Source of the DNA: Actinomycetes bacterium
Lineage (GTDB): Bacteria > Actinomycetota > Acidimicrobiia > Acidimicrobiales > Aldehydirespiratoraceae
NCBI GenBank assembly: GCA_024276495.1
Contig: JAJRXC010000098.1
Span: 1 to 64,000, forward strand
DNA length: 64,000 nucleotides
Direction: 5' to 3'
Made by a program: the position numbers and the translations under genes. Shown here one piece after another: positions 51,484 through 60,550 of the stretch (position 1 is the stretch's first letter; every line of letters begins with the position of its first letter). Below the pieces are notes generated by a model. That model was not told where the DNA came from, ran no database searches, and worked only from the letters and a program-made list of their open reading frames with translations.

Positions 51484-52275
51484 TCAGCGGATCCGCGGAT
51501 GTGTCGGATCGAGTTGGCGCCGTTTCGAACGGACCCCACGGACGACCGCGATCGTGGCGAGCACGACCACCAGACCGGCCACGATCACGGCGACGACAGC
51601 CACATCCGACGACGTCTCTTCTCGCCCCGCGACCGGCGCCGACCGGCCCGCGGCGACCAACGTCGCCACCAGCGCCTCATGGTCGGAGGGGTCCCGGTCC
51701 GTGGCTTCGATACCGAGGTCGACGAGGCGCCCGGCGAGATACCCGCGCGTCGCGGCGGCCGTCGGCGCCCGCCCGTACGCGGCGACGAACGCAGCCTCGA
51801 ACGGCTGGGGCCGATCGCGCAGCAACGGCTCGAGCCGGTCGAGATCACCGACGAACAGCCCCGGACTCGAGACCATGTCGATGTCGGCTCCGTCCGACAC
51901 CACGATCAGCATCGCCGCGGTCGTTGCCGCGAGGGCCGCGATCTCCGCGAGACGATCGGGCGACGCGTCGGCGACGATGATCGGCGGTGCCGGGTCGCGA
52001 AGGATCACGCCGGCCCGATCGTCCACGATCACGACGACATCCATGCCACCGAGGTGATCGCCACCCTCCGCGCCCGGCGGATGGCTCACGTCGGGCGACT
52101 GGTCGACGGCGAGCACGAAGCCATCGACGAACGCGGCGCTCGCCGGCTCGGCCCCGTCGGGGTCGAGCAGCACGCCGATCTCGAACTCGTCGGCCGCCGC
52201 GGCGGAGGCGAGCACGATCGACACCGTGAACGCCGCGAACACGGCCGGCACGACCCTCTTTCGGCGAAGCTCCAT
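51484..52275 (-). CDS. membrane-anchored type 1 binding-protein-fold protein
   Basis: A 263-aa exported protein. ATG 52275 begins a signal peptide (VVPAVFAAFTVSIVLASAAA). The mature part starts FEIGVLLDPDGAEPASAAFV and MDVVVIVDD, resembling the first lobe of type 1 periplasmic binding proteins (ABC importer or receptor ligand domain). It is far shorter than a full two-lobe protein. A C-terminal membrane helix (VAVVAVIVAGLVVVLATIAV) and basic tail anchor it with the domain outside. No LPxTG is present. The upstream extension of the frame runs into tRNA-Val and is not used. Perhaps a sensor or reduced receptor; function unknown. Confidence 0.7.
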   Translation of the reverse strand: MELRRKRVVPAVFAAFTVSIVLASAAAADEFEIGVLLDPDGAEPASAAFVDGFVLAVDQSPDVSHPPGAEGGDHLGGMDVVVIVDDRAGVILRDPAPPIIVADASPDRLAEIAALAATTAAMLIVVSDGADIDMVSSPGLFVGDLDRLEPLLRDRPQPFEAAFVAAYGRAPTAAATRGYLAGRLVDLGIEATDRDPSDHEALVATLVAAGRSAPVAGREETSSDVAVVAVIVAGLVVVLATIAVVRGVRSKRRQLDPTHPRIR

Positions 52276-52326
52276 GCCCGACGCTACCGCTGCGAGCGGA
52301 TCCGCCTCGCCGGGCACCGGCCACCG

Positions 52327-52400
52327 TGGGCGCAGAGGGACTCGAACCCCCGACATCTTCCTTGTAAGGGAAGCGCTCTAGCCAACTGAGCTATGCGCCC
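52327..52400 (-). tRNA. tRNA-Val(TAC)
   Basis: A 74-nt cloverleaf on the minus strand. Acceptor arms GGGCGCA and TGCGCCC pair fully, the D-arm has AGCTCAGTTGGCTAGAGC, the T-arm GGGGGTTCGAGTCCC, and the anticodon loop CTTACAA gives TAC (codon GUA). The discriminator is A and the CCA end is not encoded. It sits between the anchored binding-fold gene and the SLH gene. Confidence 0.95.
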
Positions 52401-52491
52401 GCGGGCCCCGAGGCTAGCGTTCGAAACCATGGGCGGGCCCGGAGTTGCCGGCTCGGATCCGGGGGTGAACGTCGCCGAGGACCCCTCACGT

Positions 52492-54180
52492 TCAGGCCGG
52501 CACGAGCTTGCGGAAGTCCCCGCCGGCCGTCACGACATAGACCTCGCCGGCGGCGTCTTGTCCGAACGAGGTCGGTTGGCCGCCGACCGGCCCGATCGCC
52601 GCGCTCTCCACCCCGTAGGCGTCGCGCCATCCCATCAGCGTCGACAGGTAGAAATCCGCCCACAGGTAGACACCGTCGAGAGCGGGGATCGCCGATCCGC
52701 GATAGACGTAGCCGCCGGTGATCGACTGGTTCCCGTCGACGTCGTAGTCGTGGACCGGCCCGACATGGCCCGGCGGCGGCGGGCCACCAACCCCGGGCGT
52801 GGCGATGCTTCCCTCCCGCAGGTTCCAGCCGAGGTTCGCCCCCTTGCCGGGATCGGGCCCCGTCAACCGGGTGATCTCCTCGCGGGCCGACTGGCCGACA
52901 TCGGCGACCCAAAGGTCGCCGGTCGTCTGGTCGAACGAGAACCGCCACGGGTTGCGCACGCCGTAGAGCCAGATCTGGTCGAACGTCCCGTCCGTTCCGA
53001 GGAACGGATTGTCGGCCGGGATCCCGTAGGCCCGCCCGCCGCTCGGGTTGGCCGGGTCGATCCGAAGGATCTTTCCGAGCAACGTCGTCGTGGATTGGCC
53101 GTTGCCGTCGGGGTCGTTCACCCCGCCGCCGTCGCCGAGAGCCCAGTAGACGTAGCCGTCGGGGCCGACGACGACCGCGCCGCCGTTGTGGGTCTTCAGG
53201 GGCTGCCCGACCGTGATGATCTCGCGACGGGTGCCGGTCATGATCGTGTCGCCGTCCAGCGCGTACTCGTCGAGCACGGAATCCCCCGACGGGTCGCTGT
53301 AGGAGACGTAGATCAACGACCCGTCGGCGGTGAACGCCACCCCGAGCAGTCCCTGCTCCGCTCCCTGACCGACCGCCTGGGTCAGCGCCGTCGTCGGGTC
53401 GCCACCGCTCCAGCGCACCAGGCGGCCCGGCTTCTCGGCGATGAACCACGTGCCGGTGGCGGGGTTCTGGGCGAGGGCCACCGGAAAGGCGAGACCGGAG
53501 AGCAGCGTCGTGAAGGTCGCCTGCACATCACCGATGGTGTGGAGCCGGTACAGGAACGTGACCCCTTCACCTCTGGTGAGGGCACGATCCGGCGAGAAGG
53601 TCGTCGGGGAGGTGCCGGTGGTGAGCCCCCGGTACAGAGCCCAGTCGACGGCATCGGCGTAGAACGCGTCGGCGGGCACATCGGCGAAGCCGGCCGGCGG
53701 CGAACCGGTCGGCTCCTCGACCAGGCGGTAGAGGAAGGTGACGAACTCGGCTCGGGTCAACGTGCGCTCGGGGCCGAACTGTCCGGGCGCGATGCCGGTC
53801 GTCAGGTTCTCGGCCACCAGCCAGTCGATCGCGTCGAGATAGAACGCGCCGGCCCGCAGGTCACCGAACGACGCGCTCGCCGCCGCCGCCGGTGTACAGA
53901 CCGAACGGTGCAACACCGTCGCGAACTGGGCGCGGGTCATCGTGTCGTCGGGTGAGAACCGGTCCGGGGCAGTGCCGTTCACGATGCCGTTGTCGTACGC
54001 CCAGGCGACCGGGTCGGCGAAGAACGCACCAGCGGGGATGTCGACGAACGGTGTCGGACCGATCCCCCCGTTGTCGATGCACGACGCCGGCTCGAAGTCG
54101 TCGGCCGGGCCCGCCGCCGCGCCGGTGGCCGCGGCGAGGCCCGCGGTCACGATCGCGAGCGTCAACAGTGCGGTTCTCAT
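52492..54180 (-). CDS. SLH-domain protein with a soluble sugar dehydrogenase domain
   Basis: A 562-aa secreted protein. After a signal peptide (TLAIVTAGLAAATGAAAG) come three SLH repeats at about residues 40-215 (AWAYDNGIVNGTAPDRFSPD, DWLVAENLTTGIAPGQFGPE, DWALYRGLTTGTSPTTFSPD), which would anchor it to the cell wall. A six-bladed propeller follows, of the quinoprotein glucose/sorbosone dehydrogenase (HHIP-like) type: QGLLGVAFTADGSLIYVSYS, KTHNGGAVVVGPDGYVYWAL, LYGVRNPWRFSFDQTTGDLW and ITGGYVYRGSAIP. Whether PQQ is bound is unknown. ATG 54180 overlaps the Nudix stop (ATGA). Confidence 0.88.
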   Translation of the reverse strand: MRTALLTLAIVTAGLAAATGAAAGPADDFEPASCIDNGGIGPTPFVDIPAGAFFADPVAWAYDNGIVNGTAPDRFSPDDTMTRAQFATVLHRSVCTPAAAASASFGDLRAGAFYLDAIDWLVAENLTTGIAPGQFGPERTLTRAEFVTFLYRLVEEPTGSPPAGFADVPADAFYADAVDWALYRGLTTGTSPTTFSPDRALTRGEGVTFLYRLHTIGDVQATFTTLLSGLAFPVALAQNPATGTWFIAEKPGRLVRWSGGDPTTALTQAVGQGAEQGLLGVAFTADGSLIYVSYSDPSGDSVLDEYALDGDTIMTGTRREIITVGQPLKTHNGGAVVVGPDGYVYWALGDGGGVNDPDGNGQSTTTLLGKILRIDPANPSGGRAYGIPADNPFLGTDGTFDQIWLYGVRNPWRFSFDQTTGDLWVADVGQSAREEITRLTGPDPGKGANLGWNLREGSIATPGVGGPPPPGHVGPVHDYDVDGNQSITGGYVYRGSAIPALDGVYLWADFYLSTLMGWRDAYGVESAAIGPVGGQPTSFGQDAAGEVYVVTAGGDFRKLVPA

Positions 54181-54704
54181 GGTCGTTCTCCACCTCGGAT
54201 GTAGACATTGGATCCCCCGGCGTCGATCTGGCGGGCCAGCGCCATCACGTCGCCGGTCTCGTCCTCGATCGGCGGAGGCGATTCCGGATGGAACCAGCCG
54301 AGATCGATCAGCTCCGGCGACGTGACGCGAATGGTATCGGGATCGATGCCGTCGGCGAGCGCGACCCGAAACACCGTCTCGATGCGGCTGAGCACCGGGT
54401 CGAGGATGACCCAGCCCCCGGTTGTGACAGTCACGTCGATCCCCAGCTCCTCGCCCATCTCGCGGACGACGGTGGTCGCCGGCTGCTCACCCCGGTCGAC
54501 CAGGCCACCGGGAAGGGTCCAGCCCTTGCGGTAGATCGGCCGCACGAAAAGCCAGCGCCCGTCGTCGCGCTCGATGATCGCGACCGATCCGGCGGTCCAC
54601 GACGGCCGGATGGTGCGGATCAGTAGGCGCCGCAATCGTTTCGGCAGCGCTCCGAACGTCCGGAACATCGCCTGTTGCACGACGACCGTGGCTGGTGCGC
54701 TCAC
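54177..54704 (-). CDS. Nudix hydrolase
   Basis: A 175-aa Nudix protein. The box GX5EX7REUXEEXGU is complete: GGLVDRGEQPATTVV followed by REMGEELGI near residue 65. The N-terminal 35 residues are basic and variable. The box defines phosphohydrolases of nucleoside diphosphates linked to another moiety; the specificity is not readable. GTG 54704 overlaps the stop of the cupredoxin gene (GTGA), and its own stop overlaps the SLH gene start (ATGA). A cytosolic enzyme translationally coupled to two exported proteins is unusual. Confidence 0.88.
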   Translation of the reverse strand: MSAPATVVVQQAMFRTFGALPKRLRRLLIRTIRPSWTAGSVAIIERDDGRWLFVRPIYRKGWTLPGGLVDRGEQPATTVVREMGEELGIDVTVTTGGWVILDPVLSRIETVFRVALADGIDPDTIRVTSPELIDLGWFHPESPPPIEDETGDVMALARQIDAGGSNVYIRGGERP

Positions 54705-56050
54705 TCGACGACGACCGTCGCCGTCATCTCCGGATGCAGCACACAGAACAGCGCGTACTCGCCGGGTTCGTCGAAGCTCAGGTCGTAGGCCTGACCGGTC
54801 CCGAGCACACCCGAGTCGAAGTCGCCGGTCGGATCGAGAAACGAACCCGCGGTGACGGTGTGGGGCACCGCATCGGAGTTCGAGAAGCGCACCGTCTCGC
54901 CGACGCCGACCCGGATCTCCCCGAAGCTGAAGTTGATGATCGGGGCCGCGGTCACGTCGGCGCCCGGGTCGATCACCCGCTCGTCGGCCAACCCGTCGGC
55001 ATCGGACAAGGGCCACACGGTGGGGTTGAACATCGAGAACACCCCGGATTGGGCGTCGAAGTCGTCGGCCACGTACGTGTGCATCATCCAGTTGGGAATG
55101 ACCGGCAGGAACGTCCCTCCCCGATCCCGACACGCGGCTTCGCTCGTGCTCGCTCGAGCGCCTTCGGCGACACCGATGACCTCGGGGTCGTTGACCAGGC
55201 TCGACCCGGCCTCGTCGGCCCGACCGATGCACGTGTTGTAGTGGACGTGCCAGTTGTCGATCGGTCCGGCGAAGCCCTCCGGATGGTCCTCGGTCAACGC
55301 CAGGTTGAACACGGCCCCGACGGGGACGTAGCCGTCGTCGCCGGTCCACTCGCCACCGGCACAGTCGCCGATCTCGTCCCGCCCGAGACCGATGCCGCTT
55401 TCCTGGGCGAACAGCACCATCTGGGGCCGGTCCGGGTCGAAGCCCGATGCCCCACCGTCGATCATGTGGATGCCCATGTTCGCGACCTGGTTCGTGCTCT
55501 TGCGGAACCCGGCCGCGCACGCGTCGCCGATGTCGACGTACTGACTGATGGCCGCATTGACCCGGTCGAGCTGATCGACCAGCTCACCGAGCGTGGCGCG
55601 ATCCATGCCGAGATAGGCCGGCGGCGTCTCGCCGCTCTCCCACAGGGCCTTGAGCTCGCGGTACGAACAGTCCTGGGCCTCCTGCTGGCAGCGAACCTGA
55701 TAGCCGAGCGGCCCCTCCACGAGGGACGGGATCACGTCGTCGCCGGACCGGGTGAAGACGTAGCGCGAGTAGCCGTAGGCGCCGATGGGCTCGTCGGGCG
55801 GCTGTGGGGGAAGGTCGCGGTCGTACTCGGCTTTGGGAAGCTCGGCGGCCGCCGCCTCGTACTCGGCGAAGAAGTCGGGCACCGGAGGGGGCGCCGATGT
55901 GGCGATCTCCGCGGTGGACGCCGTGGTCGACGGAACCGTTGTGGGCGCAATCGTGGACGTGGCCGCCGCGTCGGAAGTGTCGTCGGTGGAGCCGCACGCC
56001 ACCGCGACGAGCGCGAGGAGAAGCAGCAATGGCAGCGTGAGGTGTCGCAA
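54701..56050 (-). CDS. cupredoxin-domain lipoprotein
   Basis: A 449-aa lipoprotein with lipobox VAVACGS and a Thr/Ser/Pro/Ala-rich linker to about residue 60. The middle 270 residues contain WHVHYNTCIGRADEAGS and WMMHTYVADD with several His and Met residues, unassigned to a family. The C-terminal 100 residues form a cupredoxin: type 1 copper ligands appear as AVPHTVTAGS (His) and YALFCVLHPEM (Cys, His, Met). Such a domain carries electrons or binds copper outside the membrane. It heads the operon with Nudix and SLH-sugar-dehydrogenase genes, suggesting a redox partner for the dehydrogenase; that is inference. Confidence 0.82.
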   Translation of the reverse strand: MRHLTLPLLLLLALVAVACGSTDDTSDAAATSTIAPTTVPSTTASTAEIATSAPPPVPDFFAEYEAAAAELPKAEYDRDLPPQPPDEPIGAYGYSRYVFTRSGDDVIPSLVEGPLGYQVRCQQEAQDCSYRELKALWESGETPPAYLGMDRATLGELVDQLDRVNAAISQYVDIGDACAAGFRKSTNQVANMGIHMIDGGASGFDPDRPQMVLFAQESGIGLGRDEIGDCAGGEWTGDDGYVPVGAVFNLALTEDHPEGFAGPIDNWHVHYNTCIGRADEAGSSLVNDPEVIGVAEGARASTSEAACRDRGGTFLPVIPNWMMHTYVADDFDAQSGVFSMFNPTVWPLSDADGLADERVIDPGADVTAAPIINFSFGEIRVGVGETVRFSNSDAVPHTVTAGSFLDPTGDFDSGVLGTGQAYDLSFDEPGEYALFCVLHPEMTATVVVE

Positions 56051-56080
56051 GGGGCCCCGGGAGTCGAGATGACGACCAGA

Positions 56081-56827
56081 CTACTTGCCTCCGAACCGGG
56101 CCTGTCGTCGGGCCGACAGTTCGACGAGAAGGCCGGGCGGCCCGGCGATCGGTGATCGGCGGGCCCGGTGATCGAGCACGACCAACTCCCGTTCGCCCGC
56201 GTCGACCATGTCGACGCCGACCTCACGACACACGAGCATCGCGCCGAGATAATCCCAGACCCCCAACCCGCCGTCGAAGTCGACATAGCCGTCGAAGCGA
56301 CCGTCGGCCACCGCGCACAGGTCGAGCGCGGAGGCGCCCATGCACCGGAACTGGGCCCATCCGGGATCGGGATGCGGAAGGCCGTTGACCGCGATGATCG
56401 AATCGGCGAGCCGGCTCTCCCGACGGCGAGGGAGAGTCGTGCCATCCGCCCGGGCCCCACCATCTCGGATCGCCTCGTAGCGCCGTCCCGCCGCGTGATC
56501 GTGCACCACCGCGACCCACGGCCCGTCGTCATCGACGACGCAGAGACTCGTCGCGAACCACGGCAGCGATCGTGACGCGTTGGTGGAGCCGTCGAGGGGG
56601 TCGACCACCGCGATCGGGCCAGTCCCCTCCCCCAGGCCGCTCTCCTCGCTGAGGACTCGGATCCCGGCCGCGCCGAGGACGTCGAGCACCGCCGAGTCGG
56701 CGACCACGTCGGACGCGTACTGGCCTGCTCGTTGTCCCGACGGACCCCAATCGGTCGTCTCGACGAACACGGCGACGACCGCGTCGGCCGCCTCGTTCAG
56801 GACGCGGAGAATCTCATCGGCGGTCAC
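56081..56827 (-). CDS. inositol monophosphatase family protein
   Basis: A 248-aa Mg-dependent sugar-phosphate phosphatase. Metal-binding motifs are LSEESGLGEG, VDPLDGSTNAS near residue 83 (the DPLDGSTN signature) and the C-terminal LGVWDYLGAMLVCREVG (WDxxG/A). Substrates in the family include inositol-1-phosphate, histidinol-phosphate, fructose-1,6-bisphosphate and PAP; none can be preferred. GTG 56827 gives a natural family start (VTADEILRVLNEAADAVV). The gene is divergent from the small 187-aa protein, 82 bases away. Confidence 0.88.
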   Translation of the reverse strand: MTADEILRVLNEAADAVVAVFVETTDWGPSGQRAGQYASDVVADSAVLDVLGAAGIRVLSEESGLGEGTGPIAVVDPLDGSTNASRSLPWFATSLCVVDDDGPWVAVVHDHAAGRRYEAIRDGGARADGTTLPRRRESRLADSIIAVNGLPHPDPGWAQFRCMGASALDLCAVADGRFDGYVDFDGGLGVWDYLGAMLVCREVGVDMVDAGERELVVLDHRARRSPIAGPPGLLVELSARRQARFGGK

Positions 56828-56909
56828 CGCCGCAGTGAACCACGCTTCTCGTACCGGGGCACGCGCAACAGACGACGCGAACGCCGCGAATCGTGGCAGG
56901 CTGGAGCCA

Positions 56910-57473
56910 ATGGCCGTGATCGACCTCCAGGGTTTCGTCGCAGATCTCAAGGACCATGTCGCCGAGCACGGCTTCCACGTCCACGACGAACGTCACTTCA
57001 TCGAGACCTACACCAACCGCCAGACCTGGGAGATCGACCTTCACCCGGACCGGGCGTGCGACGGACCCCTCGACATGCACGTCGCGATCGAGGTCGACCC
57101 TCGATCGCTGATCCATTTCGAGGACGAGGTGATGCTGGCCGGAGAAGGCAGCGAACCATCCGACGACATCAAGTTGCCGTTCACCATCAGCTTCGCGCTG
57201 CCGCCGCTGTCGGCCGGCCCGGACCTGCTCGTGCTCGCGACCGATCTCGCGGGAATCGGCGGCACCGAGCTCCCGCTCGAGGTCAGCGCCGTCGACTCGT
57301 TCGCCGCGGTCACCGATGCCTCCGAACGGGCCGTCAGCATCATGGCACGCGTCGAAGTGCCTCTGGCCCGGATCTTTCTCGGGCAAGAGGTGTTGTGCGA
57401 CGTGCTCGATCGCTGCCGTCAGGTCGGAGAGTTCCTCCTCGACCGGGCGCCGGTCTGGCTCGACGAGCTCTGA
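56910..57473 (+). CDS. conserved-looking protein of unknown function
   Basis: A 187-aa soluble acidic protein. Regular beta-strand and helix patterning (QTWEIDLHPDRACDGPLDMH, DIKLPFTISFALPPL, RAVSIMARVEVPLARIF) looks like a real fold, but I do not recognise a family. No membrane segment, signal or metal motif is present. ATG 56910 follows GGAG by a short spacer. Its stop lies 15 bases from the end of the convergent peroxiredoxin gene. No function is proposed. Confidence 0.7.
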   Translation: MAVIDLQGFVADLKDHVAEHGFHVHDERHFIETYTNRQTWEIDLHPDRACDGPLDMHVAIEVDPRSLIHFEDEVMLAGEGSEPSDDIKLPFTISFALPPLSAGPDLLVLATDLAGIGGTELPLEVSAVDSFAAVTDASERAVSIMARVEVPLARIFLGQEVLCDVLDRCRQVGEFLLDRAPVWLDEL

Positions 57474-57488
57474 CCCCGACACGGGCCC

Positions 57489-57935
57489 TCAGAGCGACCG
57501 CAGCGCCTCCAACGCGTCGTCTGCGTGGGTCAACATGTTGGTCTCGCTGCGGATCGACCGCACGAGCCGACGATCCCGGTCGATCACGAACGTCGCCCGC
57601 TTGGTCGGAAGCGGACCCATGCGCTTGACCCCGAACATCTTCGCGACGTCGCGGTCGGGGTCCGACAACAGCGGGAATCCCAGAGCGTTCTTGTCGTCGA
57701 ACTCCTTTTGCCGATCCACCGGATCGGCGCTGATCCCCACTCGCTGAGCGCCGAGTTCGGAGAACTCCGTCGCCAGATCGCGGAAATGGCAGCTTTCCTT
57801 CGTTCAACCAGGGGTCATCGCCTTCGGGTAGAAGAACAGCACGATCGGTCCCTCGCTGACGAGTGACGTGAGCGACACGGACGTGCCGTGCTGATCGAGG
57901 AGTTCGAAGTCTTCGACGATGTCGCCGTCGTTCAC
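57489..57935 (-). CDS. PrxQ/BCP peroxiredoxin with in-frame TGA at the peroxidatic Cys (predicted selenoprotein)
   Basis: A 148-residue thioredoxin-fold peroxidase. GTG 57935 has GGAGG five bases upstream. The frame reads VEDFELLDQHGTSVSLTSL, VLFFYPKAMTPG, then TGA (57806-57804), then TKESCHFRDLATEFSELGAQ, VGISADPVDRQKEFDDKNAL and PTKRATFVIDRD to the stop at 57489. TGA is codon 44, exactly where family members have the peroxidatic Cys (TPGC), and the resolving Cys is at +5 (Cys49), as in PrxQ. The frame is continuous on both sides. Selenocysteine insertion is the natural reading; a nonsense mutation at this one codon is the alternative. A 17-nt hairpin follows the UGA. No sel genes lie in this window. 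Confidence 0.82.
57782..57798 (-). promoter_or_regulatory. candidate SECIS hairpin after the UGA
   Basis: On the mRNA, GGAAA-GCUGCCA-UUUCC forms a 5-bp stem with a 7-base loop beginning with G, starting 5 bases after the in-frame UGA. Bacterial SECIS elements lie directly downstream of the UGA inside the coding region. This one is closer to the UGA than the E. coli fdhF element and its stem is short, so it is suggestive only. Confidence 0.4.
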
Positions 57936-58087
57936 AGCGCCTCCGAGCCTTGGCGGTCGTCGCACATTAGCCGCCCGCCGCGGGGACCGGACGGTGATCG
58001 TCGATTCGGTTTTTCCGGGCACGGCCGGCGATCAGGTGCGAAGCTGTGTCGCCAAATCGAACAATTGCCGAGAGAGGGCGTCACGCG

Positions 58088-59398
58088 ATGAGCGACCAAT
58101 GGGGTTTCGAGACCCGCCAGATCCATGCGGGGCAGGAGCCGGACCCCACCACGGGCGCCCGCGCCGTCCCGATCTACCAGACGACGGCCTACACGTTCCG
58201 CGACTCCGACCACGCCGCCAACCTCTTCGCCCTCAGCGAGATCGGCAACATCTACACCCGGATCATGAACCCGACCCAAGCCGTCGTGGAGGCCCGGCTG
58301 CAGAGCCTCGAGGGTGGCACCGACACCGCCGTCGGCATCCCCGGCGCGCTCGTCGTCGCGTCGGGTCAGGCCGCGGAGACGCTGGCGATCCTCAACCTGG
58401 CCGAGTCGGGCGACCACATCGTCGCGGCCGCCGCCCTCTACGGCGGCACGTACAACCTGTTCCACCACACGTTGCCGAAGATGGGAATCGCCTGCACCTT
58501 CGTCGACGATCCCGACGACGCGGCCGAATGGCAGGCCGCGGTTCGCGACAACACCAAGGCCTTCTACTGCGAGTCGATCGGCAATCCGAAGAACAACGTG
58601 GTCGATCTGCGCGCCGTGGCCGACATCGCCCACGCCAACGACGTCCCCCTCATCGTCGACAACACGGTCGCCACCCCCTTCCTGATCCGTCCGATCGAAC
58701 ACGGCGCCGACATCGTGGTGCACTCCGCCACCAAGTTCATCTGCGGCCACGGCACCGCGGTCGCCGGTGTGATCGTCGACGGCGGCACCTTCGACTTCGG
58801 CGCATCCGGCAAACACCCGATGTTCACCGAACCCGACCCGAGCTATCACGGCCTCGCCTACTGGCCCGGGCTCGGTGCGGGTTCGTACATCATCAAGGCC
58901 CGGGTCCAACTCCTGCGCGATCTCGGGTCGGCGGTCTCTCCGTTCAACGCGTTCTTGTTGTTGCAGGGCCTCGAAACCCTGAGCCTGCGCATGGAACGCC
59001 ACTTCTCGAACGCCCAGAAGATCGCGGAGTACCTCGATGCCCACGACCAGGTCGAGTCCGTCGCCTATGCCGGGCTCGCGTCCTCTCCGTGGCACGACAT
59101 CGCCACCGAGCTCGGCGGCGGTGCCGGGTTCGGGTCCGTGCCCGCGTTCGAGATCGCGGGAGGACTCGACGCGGGCCGCAGGTTCGTGGAAGCGCTCGAG
59201 CTCCACAGCCATCTCGCCAACATCGGCGACGTTCGTTCGCTGGTGATCCAGCCGGCCGCCACGACCCATTCGCAGCTGACACCGGAGGAACAGGAGGCCA
59301 CCGGCGTGACCCCGGGTCTGGTACGGCTCTCCGTCGGGCTCGAGTCCGTCGACGACATCATCGCCGACCTGGAGAAGGGGTTCGCGGCCGCCCGCTGA
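58088..59398 (+). CDS. metY: O-acetylhomoserine aminocarboxypropyltransferase
   Basis: A 436-aa Cys/Met-metabolism PLP enzyme making homocysteine from O-acetylhomoserine and sulfide. The N-terminus [20 protein letters not shown] and [20 protein letters not shown], the segment [19 protein letters not shown], and the PLP lysine in [13 protein letters not shown] near residue 217 are the MetY pattern; length (430-440) favours MetY over MetB (about 380). ATG 58088 is chosen by family alignment. It is divergent from the peroxiredoxin, and the 152-base gap shows no SAM-riboswitch-like sequence I can support. Confidence 0.93.
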   Translation: MSDQWGFETRQIHAGQEPDPTTGARAVPIYQTTAYTFRDSDHAANLFALSEIGNIYTRIMNPTQAVVEARLQSLEGGTDTAVGIPGALVVASGQAAETLAILNLAESGDHIVAAAALYGGTYNLFHHTLPKMGIACTFVDDPDDAAEWQAAVRDNTKAFYCESIGNPKNNVVDLRAVADIAHANDVPLIVDNTVATPFLIRPIEHGADIVVHSATKFICGHGTAVAGVIVDGGTFDFGASGKHPMFTEPDPSYHGLAYWPGLGAGSYIIKARVQLLRDLGSAVSPFNAFLLLQGLETLSLRMERHFSNAQKIAEYLDAHDQVESVAYAGLASSPWHDIATELGGGAGFGSVPAFEIAGGLDAGRRFVEALELHSHLANIGDVRSLVIQPAATTHSQLTPEEQEATGVTPGLVRLSVGLESVDDIIADLEKGFAAAR

Positions 59399-60550
59399 TC
59401 AGGCCGCGGGCGCGTACGTCATCCGATACCCCCGGTTCTCGGCGCCGCGCCCGACCTCGTCGAGCCGGAAGCGAACCGAGTGGCCCATCTTGCGCGAGAC
59501 GAGCGTGCCGTTCGCTCCGGCGAGGTGATGGCCTGGGAACCAGGTCTCGGTTCCGGTTCCGGACATGACGGACTCGTCGAGCAACGGTGTTCCCTCCCGT
59601 TGCCGAAGCGCCTGCAGCATCATGTACTCGGGAGGGCTCATCGGCCGCCCGATGACCCCCGCCGACGCCGCGTCCGCCATCTGGGCCCGGAACCGGTCCC
59701 GGCTGTCATCGAGTGCCAGACCCGAACCTTCGATGATCTCACTCTGGTTCACGTGGTCCTCGGCGTAGAGGGTCACCGCCAGTCCCGGGATCGGGCTCGT
59801 GTCGAGCAGCTGATCGACCACCGTCTGTCCATCGGCCGCGGTGACCCGTTCGACGAACTTGAGCGCACCTCCGCGATCGTTGGAGTTCACGACCGTGTAG
59901 TCGCTGAACCCGATGATCTTCCCGATTCCCTTCATGACCCGTACGTCGGCCAACGGCGTCAACACGAGATGGATCGAGTCCGCCCGGGCCAGATATCGAC
60001 ACACCGACTCGGTCAGGACGAGCTCGGCGATGCGATCGAACGGGGGCAGTGCCCGCGCCGGTCCCTGGCCCCGACCCTGGACCTGCACCGAACGGGTGCG
60101 GGGGTTGTAAAGGCCCTGCATGGTGAACAGGTCCATCAGTGCCTCGAACTGGGCCTCGATCCCGTGCTGTTCGATCAGGCTCTCCCGAGACGTCGGCTCG
60201 GCCCCGGCATCGCCGTTGCTGTCCGTCTCCGGGTCGCGCGCGTCGAGCGAGCGGGCGAGACCCGACACCGCCGACTGCATCGCCGCCGATTGCTGTTCGA
60301 GCTCGTCGTGCAGTTCGTGCAGCACCCCCAGACCGGCCAGCGTCGCCACGTCGTACTGGCCGCGGGCCACGTCGAGGAGCTTCTCGAGATCGGAGATGCG
60401 ACTGTGGGCAGCCCGCCGCACCTCGTGGAGCCGGTGCGCTTCCTCGGCGATCTTTCGGGCGCCGGGCGAACGCAGCAACGCCGGATGATCGAGCCCAAGG
60501 GCATGCGCGGCATCGGTCCAGGGACCGAGATCGCCACGAGTCGACGACAT
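59399..60550 (-). CDS. unknown protein with coiled coil and conserved C-terminal domain
   Basis: A 383-aa soluble protein. Residues about 25-100 form a predicted coiled coil (IAEEAHRLHEVRRAAHSRIS, LEKLLDVARGQYDVATLAGL, LHDELEQQSAAMQSAV) and the rest is mixed (DRIAELVLTESVCRYLARAD, HLVLTPLADVRVMKGIGKII). No family or catalytic motif is recognised. The frame could extend to earlier starts, but ATG 60550 has the first sensible N-terminus. Its stop lies immediately against the metY stop in convergent orientation. Function unknown. Confidence 0.7.
   Translation of the reverse strand: MSSTRGDLGPWTDAAHALGLDHPALLRSPGARKIAEEAHRLHEVRRAAHSRISDLEKLLDVARGQYDVATLAGLGVLHELHDELEQQSAAMQSAVSGLARSLDARDPETDSNGDAGAEPTSRESLIEQHGIEAQFEALMDLFTMQGLYNPRTRSVQVQGRGQGPARALPPFDRIAELVLTESVCRYLARADSIHLVLTPLADVRVMKGIGKIIGFSDYTVVNSNDRGGALKFVERVTAADGQTVVDQLLDTSPIPGLAVTLYAEDHVNQSEIIEGSGLALDDSRDRFRAQMADAASAGVIGRPMSPPEYMMLQALRQREGTPLLDESVMSGTGTETWFPGHHLAGANGTLVSRKMGHSVRFRLDEVGRGAENRGYRMTYAPAA

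Noticed and set aside
57936..58087. SAM riboswitch upstream of metY
   Set aside because: The leader shows no conserved SAM-I/II/IV core that I can identify; only a generic GC-rich stretch is visible.
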